Shown: one piece after another, positions 5,395-9,124 of the stretch | How positions within the stretch are numbered: position 1 is the stretch's first letter | Layout: every line of letters begins with the position of its first letter | NCBI GenBank assembly: GCA_964424125.1 | Contig: CAYRHS010000131.1 | Coordinates: 1-9,124, forward strand | Direction of reading: 5' to 3' | Length of the DNA stretch: 9,124 nucleotides | Source of the DNA: CAYRHS01 sp964424125 | GTDB taxonomy: Bacteria > Actinomycetota > Acidimicrobiia > IMCC26256 > JAOSJL01 | Position numbers and translations under genes: made by a program | Notes under the pieces: generated by a model | What the model was told of the DNA's origin: nothing | Seen by the model: only the letters and a program-made list of their open reading frames with translations | Database searches by the model: none

Positions 5395-6116
5395 CGGCAC
5401 CCGAACTGTCGGTCGTGGTACCGGCGCACGACGAGGCGGACTACCTCGAAGAGAGCATCGACGAGATGCTCGCCGGCCTGCGGGCGCGCGAACTCCCCTT
5501 CGACCTCGTCATCGTCGAGAACGGATCCGGTGACAGCACGGCGGCCGAGGCCGAGGCGCTGTCGGAACGGCACGCCGAGGTCTCGACCCGGTCGATCCCG
5601 ACGCCCGACTACGGCAACGCACTCCGTTCCGGGATCCTCGCCGCCGTCGGCGACATCGTCGTCACGTTCGACGTCGATTACTTCTCCTTCGACTTTCTCG
5701 ACCACGCCCTGGCCGCGTTCGCCGAGGACCCCGAGCTCGCGATCGTGGTCGGCTCGAAACGTGCGCCCGGCGCCCACGATCGCCGTCCGTGGACGCGCCG
5801 GCTGGTGACCGCCACCTTCTCGGCCCTGCTCCGCGCCGGCTTCGGTCTGCGAACAACCGACACGCACGGCATGAAGGCCCTCCGGCGCACATCGGTGCGG
5901 CCGCTGGCCCGGGCTTGCCGCCACGGCCAGGACCTCTTCGACACCGAGCTCGTGATCCGGGCCGAGCGGGCCGGCGCCGAGGTGCGGACGATCGGCGTCA
6001 CCGCCGAAGAGCGGCGACCCTCCCGGACGCCGATCCTGCACCGGGTCCCGCGGACGCTCCGAGGGCTCGCGCGCTTGCGTACCGAGCTCGGCCGGGAGCC
6101 CCGCGCCCGCCCTTGA
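5391..6116 (+). CDS. Family 2 glycosyltransferase (GT-A, dolichyl-phosphate-sugar-synthase-like)
   Basis: A 241-residue single-domain GT2 enzyme. ELSVVVPAHDEADYL (5-19) is the nucleotide-sugar-binding first strand. VIVENGSGDST (40-50) is the second conserved block. TFDVDYFS (92-99) carries the metal-binding D94-V-D96. TDTHGMKALRR (156-166) and GQDLFDTELVIRAERAG (179-195) match the acceptor and catalytic regions of polyprenyl-phosphate mannose/glucose synthases. No membrane helix follows the catalytic domain, so it would act as a soluble or peripheral enzyme. Donor and acceptor are unknown. The GTG start at 5391 shares GTGA with the DUF35 stop, and no closer start fits the family N-terminus. 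A glycosyltransferase coupled to acyl-CoA enzymes is unusual. It might only be carried along in the operon. Confidence 0.9.
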   Translation: MTAPELSVVVPAHDEADYLEESIDEMLAGLRARELPFDLVIVENGSGDSTAAEAEALSERHAEVSTRSIPTPDYGNALRSGILAAVGDIVVTFDVDYFSFDFLDHALAAFAEDPELAIVVGSKRAPGAHDRRPWTRRLVTATFSALLRAGFGLRTTDTHGMKALRRTSVRPLARACRHGQDLFDTELVIRAERAGAEVRTIGVTAEERRPSRTPILHRVPRTLRGLARLRTELGREPRARP

Positions 6117-6118
6117 CA
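6113..6118 (+). promoter_or_regulatory. Consensus -35 hexamer (TTGACA), partner -10 unclear
   Basis: A perfect TTGACA overlaps the stop codon of the glycosyltransferase gene. The hexamer 17 bases further on is TGGCAT, a poor -10 box that already overlaps the ATG at 6140. It may be a chance match, or it may drive the small membrane protein from a later start such as GTG 6170. Confidence 0.2.
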
Positions 6119-6139
6119 CGACCCGCGGACGCGGATGGC

Positions 6140-6328
6140 ATGAAGGGCAGTACGAATCGTCGAGCGGGGGTGGAGTCCGTGCTGGTGCTGCTCGCGATCG
6201 CCATCGGGGTCTGCATCGTCGCCGGGATCTGGCAGATCGGTGGCTGGATCGGTGACCGGCGTCGGGCGCGCCGCCGCCGAAGGGAGATCGACGATCTCCG
6301 GCGACTCTACGACAGCTCCGGCGAGTAG
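6140..6328 (+). CDS. Small single-pass membrane protein, function unknown
   Basis: A 62-residue protein with one strong membrane segment (about residues 12-33, VESVLVLLAIAIGVCIVAGIW), followed by WQIGGWIGD and a very basic stretch (DRRRARRRRREIDDLRRLY), then a short polar tail. The positive charges after the helix suggest that the C-terminus lies in the cytoplasm. ATG 6140 is chosen as the first in-frame start after the glycosyltransferase stop 24 bases earlier. GTG 6170 would leave a protein starting right at the helix. There is no good Shine-Dalgarno sequence. I do not recognise the family. Small actinobacterial proteins of this build are common, and their roles are mostly unknown. Its codon use matches its neighbours. 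Confidence 0.6.
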   Translation: MKGSTNRRAGVESVLVLLAIAIGVCIVAGIWQIGGWIGDRRRARRRRREIDDLRRLYDSSGE

Positions 6329-6365
6329 CCACGGGGAACGCTGGCGCACACATCCGGCGACCTCC

Positions 6366-6371
6366 TAGCCT
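6366..6371 (+). promoter_or_regulatory. -10 box (TAGCCT) for the membrane-anchored GDCD-domain protein
   Basis: TAGCCT ends 9 bases before ATG 6381, giving a leaderless or near-leaderless message. The hexamer is identical to the one before the gene at 2574. No -35 box is visible. Confidence 0.42.
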
Positions 6372-6380
6372 CTTCGGCCG

Positions 6381-6887
6381 ATGACCGAGCCTGTCCCCTC
6401 CTCGCGGAAGCGTCCGCCATGGCTGTGGATCGTGATCGGAGTGATCGCCCTCGCGATGGCAGTCACGATCGCGGTGCTCGCCACGCTGCTCGTCACCGGC
6501 GATGACGGTGGAAAGGACGACGCGAGCGGCTCCACGTCGTCGACCGTGTCCTCCACGACGACGTCGGCCCCCACGACGGCGCCGACACCGACCGAACAGC
6601 CATCGCCCCCGACGGCGGGAACACCGAGCGGTCCCGCGAACGCGCTCACCGCGTGGGTGGGTGATCTCGGGCTCACGTACTTCGGGGACTGCGACAGCGT
6701 TTCCGTCGACGTAGGGGGCGATGGCTACTGCTCGCTACTCCAGTCCGACGCTGACGGGACGCGTGTGTACGGCCTCGGGCCCCCGTTCTCCGAGATCGTC
6801 TGGTGGGTCCGGGTCCAGGAGCAGAACGACGAGTGGGTGGTCACCGCCGAAGCGGACGCGCTCGAGAACCCGGCTCCCCCGTTCTGA
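6381..6887 (+). CDS. Membrane-anchored protein with Ser/Thr/Pro linker and a novel LGLTYxGDCD domain
   Basis: A 168-residue protein with a short basic N-terminus, one membrane helix (about residues 14-38, LWIVIGVIALAMAV...LLV), an acidic patch (DDGGKDD, 41-47), a Ser/Thr/Pro linker (50-84) and a compact C-terminal domain (85-168). The charge pattern and absence of a lipobox suggest an uncleaved anchor with the domain outside the cell. The domain has LGLTYFGDCD (96-105), a second cysteine in YCSLL (116-120), RVYGLG (128-133) and strands WWVRVQEQ and EWVVTAEA. Cys104 and Cys117 could form a disulphide. The broken gene at 2112-2556 encodes the same domain with both cysteines. I know no named family for it. 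ATG 6381 is supported by the -10 box 9 bases before it. The gene ends 54 bases before the convergent hydrolase gene. Confidence 0.82.
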   Translation: MTEPVPSSRKRPPWLWIVIGVIALAMAVTIAVLATLLVTGDDGGKDDASGSTSSTVSSTTTSAPTTAPTPTEQPSPPTAGTPSGPANALTAWVGDLGLTYFGDCDSVSVDVGGDGYCSLLQSDADGTRVYGLGPPFSEIVWWVRVQEQNDEWVVTAEADALENPAPPF

Positions 6888-6892
6888 ACCGA

Positions 6893-6907
6893 CTCCGGCG
6901 CGCGGAG
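6893..6907. terminator. Weak hairpin between convergent genes
   Basis: CTCCG-GCGCG-CGGAG forms a 5-bp stem with a 5-base loop just after the stop at 6887, in the 54-base gap between convergent genes. A pyrimidine-rich stretch (TTCGTCTTCTT) follows about 20 bases later, but there is no proper T-tract directly after the stem. A Rho-independent role is doubtful. Confidence 0.22.
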
Positions 6908-6941
6908 ACCGGCCTTCCGTCAGGATTCGTCTTCTTGAGCG

Positions 6942-7994
6942 CTAGAGCACGTAGGTCGTTCCGACGCTGGGCTGGATGAACGCATCCGGCAGGCGTGCCG
7001 CCAGCGCGTGGGTTGCCTTCCAGCCGGTGCAGTGCGCAGGGACGAGGTACGTCGGGTCCAGTTCCACGAGCGCGTCGCACGTGGGCTTGATGGTCGGCTC
7101 GAACATCGGGCCGTTCAGGTGGAAGCCGCCCATGAGCATCCCGATGTCGCCCACACCCGTGAGACGCTTCGCGTAGCGGCCGATGTTGACCACCCCCGCG
7201 TGTCCGCATCCGGTCAGGACGACGAGGCCCTGGTCCCGGACGTTCACGATGAGCGCCTGGTCGTCCAGGATCAGCGGGTCCGGCTCCCACTCCCCGTCGC
7301 GATGGGCTTCGTGGAAGGGGAACCCGGTCTCGAACCTCGTCGTACGGTCCACCTCGCCCGTGACGAGCACGGAGCTCTCGAAGAGAAACGAGGGGCGCTT
7401 GCTCTCGACGATCTCGAAGCCGGCGTCCTCGAGCCCGCGGCGGCTCGTCGTGGGCAGGTCGAACGGGTCCCGCCCGGGGATGCTGATCCGCCGACGCGTC
7501 CAGAACTCGGGGTGGATGAGCACGGGCATGTTCACCGATCCCAGCCGTTCGGCGAAACCGGAGAGCCCCGTGGCGTGGTCGAAGTGGCCGTGGCTGCACA
7601 CGATCACCTCGACGTCGGAGAGGTCGACGTCCAGCCGCGCGAGGTTCTCGACGCAGCCGTCGGGGGTCACTCCCGTGTCGAAGACGATCCGGTGCACTTC
7701 GTCGCCCGTGCGCACCGTGACGAGCGCGCTGAACCCGTGCTGGGCGATCGGCGCGTCGAAGGTCTGCCCCTCTGCGAGCGTGGGAGCCCGAAGGACTCGA
7801 ACGGGCTCGCCGCCGATCGGCATGCGCCGCGCCGGACCTTCGCTGAGCAGCAGCATGTCGACGGTGTTGTCGCACACTGTGAGGATCGAGACCTCGTCGA
7901 CCGCCTCCAGCGGCAGCACCTCGCCGGAGAACGATTCGGCCGGGAGATCAGGCTCGATCAGCGGGACGCGAACGTCCCCGTGCTGGTCGCACAT
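6942..7994 (-). CDS. Metallo-beta-lactamase-fold hydrolase (COG1237-like)
   Basis: A 350-residue MBL-fold protein. The metal motif is HGHFDH (135-140), preceded by FDTGVT (105-110). Further candidate ligands are His265 in LTGCGHAGVVN (260-270), His292 in GGFHLNG (289-295) and His321 in VPAHCTGW (318-325). The TGCGHAG, GGFHL and PAHCTG series is typical of the COG1237 branch, often annotated as dihydropteroate-related or 'beta-lactamase domain' proteins; the true substrate in bacteria is usually unknown. It is not expected to be an antibiotic-degrading enzyme. No signal peptide is present, so it is cytosolic. The start is ATG 7994, 6 bases after a perfect GGAGG. A TTG at 8000 in the same frame is less likely because it would overlap the spacer. 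The gene lies 89 bases downstream of the DapB-like gene on the same strand and may share its transcript. Confidence 0.93.
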   Translation of the reverse strand: MCDQHGDVRVPLIEPDLPAESFSGEVLPLEAVDEVSILTVCDNTVDMLLLSEGPARRMPIGGEPVRVLRAPTLAEGQTFDAPIAQHGFSALVTVRTGDEVHRIVFDTGVTPDGCVENLARLDVDLSDVEVIVCSHGHFDHATGLSGFAERLGSVNMPVLIHPEFWTRRRISIPGRDPFDLPTTSRRGLEDAGFEIVESKRPSFLFESSVLVTGEVDRTTRFETGFPFHEAHRDGEWEPDPLILDDQALIVNVRDQGLVVLTGCGHAGVVNIGRYAKRLTGVGDIGMLMGGFHLNGPMFEPTIKPTCDALVELDPTYLVPAHCTGWKATHALAARLPDAFIQPSVGTTYVL

Positions 7995-8000
7995 TGCCAA

Positions 8001-8005
8001 CCTCC
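8001..8005 (-). promoter_or_regulatory. Ribosome binding site of the MBL-fold hydrolase gene
   Basis: Minus-strand GGAGG, 6 bases before ATG 7994. This spacing decides in favour of ATG 7994 over the in-frame TTG at 8000. Confidence 0.8.
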
Positions 8006-8036
8006 AAGCCCGCTGTCACGCAAGTGTGGCGCGTCG

Positions 8037-8050
8037 GGGCGATTCCGCCC
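8037..8050 (-). other. Small hairpin between the DapB-like and MBL-fold genes
   Basis: On the minus strand GGGCG-GAAT-CGCCC gives a 5-bp stem with a 4-base loop, 34 bases after the DapB-like stop. No T-tract follows it. It could be an attenuating or mRNA-protecting structure, or chance in GC-rich DNA. Confidence 0.2.
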
Positions 8051-8083
8051 AGGGCCTTCCGACCCGATTCGACGGCGGCCCCG

Positions 8084-9124
8084 CTACGTCGCGGCCAGAG
8101 GAAGGTCGAGCGTCGAGAGGATGCCCGGCGGGGCGGCGCAAACGGCGGGGATCGCGTTGAGGATTCGCGCCGCCGTGGCGACCAGACCACCGGTGTTGTG
8201 GTCCCCGTCCTCGCCCTCCAGGGAGAGCGCACAGCGCATCCGGGGCGACCCGTCGATCTCGATCAGGTAGCCGCCGTGGTCGCCGAGCCGGGGCCACTCG
8301 GGGGCCAGGTCGTCGTGCAACCGGGTCACGTGCTCGATGACGAACATCGGACGACCGTCGACGAAGCCCTGCACCTCGAAGCGCAGCGCGCTGGTGGTGC
8401 CCGCCTCGACGCTCCCGGCCGGGATCTCGAAGGTGGTCACGGCGGGGCGGCGCTCGTGCACCTCCCGGATCTCGTCGATCGTCACGTCCCGAGCGGCTGC
8501 GAGCATGTGCAGGATCCCGCCCCAGGCCATCGTGAGCGCCCCCGAGGTGAGGATCAGCGGTGTGGCATCGAGCGGCTGACCGAAGCCCATCGTGCCGAAG
8601 AGCACCTCGCCCTGGTCGTACGTGTCGTAGTTGAGGATCTCCGCGACGCGTACCGCGTCGACGCGTGCGCAGGCACCCATCAGCGCGATCGGGAGGAGGT
8701 CGTTGGCGAAGCCGGGGTCGATCCCGGACGTGAAGCACGAGGATCCGCCCGCGCGGCAGGCCGCATCGAGCTTCGCCACGAGCCGCCCATCGGCGGCGGG
8801 TGGGTAGACGAGCGAGACCACCGAGGTCGAGACGACGTTGCGCCCGGACTCGAGGACACGGCACATGTCGGCGACGGCATCGTCGGGACGCAGGTCACCG
8901 GTCGCCGTGTAGGAGACCGCGTCCGCCTCGGCCGCGAGCGCCGCGTCCACGTCGGTGGTGGCGAGCACCCCGGTCGGCGGCAGCCCGCACAGCTCCCCCG
9001 CGTCACGTCCGGCCTTCTCGGGGCTGTGGACGATCAGCCCGACGAGCTCGAGCCGGGGATCCTGGATGACCGCCGGCAGAGCGTACCTGCCGACGTTCCC
9101 CGTCGCCCACTGGATGACCCGGTA
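8084..9124 (-). CDS. DapB-like / NAD(P)-dependent amine-dehydrogenase-like oxidoreductase (N-terminus cut by window edge)
   Basis: The visible 346 residues run from the right window edge to a TAG at 8084. The first residues (YRVIQWATGNVGRYAL) are the Rossmann-fold strand and glycine loop (TGNVG, visible 8-12), so only a few N-terminal residues and the start codon are missing. LVGLIVHSPEKAGRDAGELCG (from visible 28) is typical of the group of dihydrodipicolinate-reductase N-terminal-domain proteins that includes 2,4-diaminopentanoate dehydrogenase. SGIDPGFAND (133-142) marks the start of the second domain. The protein is longer than true DapB (about 250-270 residues) and lacks its usual HHxxKxDAPSGT motif as far as I can see, so a role in lysine synthesis is unlikely. 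Actinomycetes carry many such paralogues, often beside lipid or steroid genes. The substrate is unknown. Confidence 0.88.
   Translation of the reverse strand, partial: YRVIQWATGNVGRYALPAVIQDPRLELVGLIVHSPEKAGRDAGELCGLPPTGVLATTDVDAALAAEADAVSYTATGDLRPDDAVADMCRVLESGRNVVSTSVVSLVYPPAADGRLVAKLDAACRAGGSSCFTSGIDPGFANDLLPIALMGACARVDAVRVAEILNYDTYDQGEVLFGTMGFGQPLDATPLILTSGALTMAWGGILHMLAAARDVTIDEIREVHERRPAVTTFEIPAGSVEAGTTSALRFEVQGFVDGRPMFVIEHVTRLHDDLAPEWPRLGDHGGYLIEIDGSPRMRCALSLEGEDGDHNTGGLVATAARILNAIPAVCAAPPGILSTLDLPLAAT

Noticed and set aside
3766..5400. Long minus-strand frame (544 codons) opposite the thiolase-like and DUF35 genes
   Set aside because: Both plus-strand genes have full domain motifs, and the minus-strand product has none.
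7008..8270. Long plus-strand frame (420 codons) opposite the MBL-fold gene
   Set aside because: It is the shadow of a gene with an HxHxDH metal motif and a perfect ribosome-binding site. It also crosses the intergenic gap without regard to it.
1..9124. CRISPR array, tRNA/rRNA genes, transposase or attachment sites
   Set aside because: I found no spaced direct repeats, no tRNA-like cloverleaf or CCA end, no transposase motifs and no terminal inverted repeats on either strand.

Overview
The window is very GC-rich (about 70%) with strong G/C preference at third codon positions, many GTG starts, GTGA stop/start overlaps, and genes whose start codon lies 7-9 bases after a TANNCT -10 box. Together with the gene content (acyl-CoA dehydrogenase, thiolase-like protein paired with a DUF35 protein, DapB-like NAD(P)-binding protein), this points to a high-GC actinomycete. 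Acidimicrobiia is my best guess by resemblance, not by proof.

Layout. (1) Positions 1-1806 read leftward: the start of a MarC-family membrane protein cut by the window edge, a 90-residue protein of unknown function, and a complete acyl-CoA dehydrogenase. A 14-bp palindrome lies 45 bases upstream of the dehydrogenase start. (2) Positions 1807-2111 hold no convincing gene. (3) Positions 2112-2556 hold a broken gene on the plus strand: a partial zinc ribbon and a Thr-rich linker in one frame, and a C-terminal domain in the next. (4) Positions 2574-6116 are a compact plus-strand cluster: a 93-residue conserved protein, an alpha/beta hydrolase, a thiolase-fold protein without the usual nucleophilic cysteine, its DUF35 zinc-ribbon/OB-fold partner, and a GT2 glycosyltransferase. 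Most are joined by 4-base GTGA overlaps or short gaps. (5) Positions 6140-6887 hold a 62-residue membrane protein and a membrane-anchored protein whose C-terminal domain is a paralogue of the one in the broken gene at 2112-2556. (6) Positions 6942-9124 read leftward: a metallo-beta-lactamase-fold hydrolase and, upstream of it, a DapB-like/amine-dehydrogenase-like oxidoreductase cut by the right edge.

How it fits together. The acyl-CoA dehydrogenase, the thiolase-like/DUF35 pair and the hydrolase are the kinds of enzymes used to break down CoA-activated lipid or steroid side chains. The substrate cannot be read from this window. The least described items are the paralogous domain family with the LGLTYxGDCD motif and a second conserved cysteine, present once intact and once broken on either side of the lipid cluster, and the repeated leaderless-type promoter spacing.
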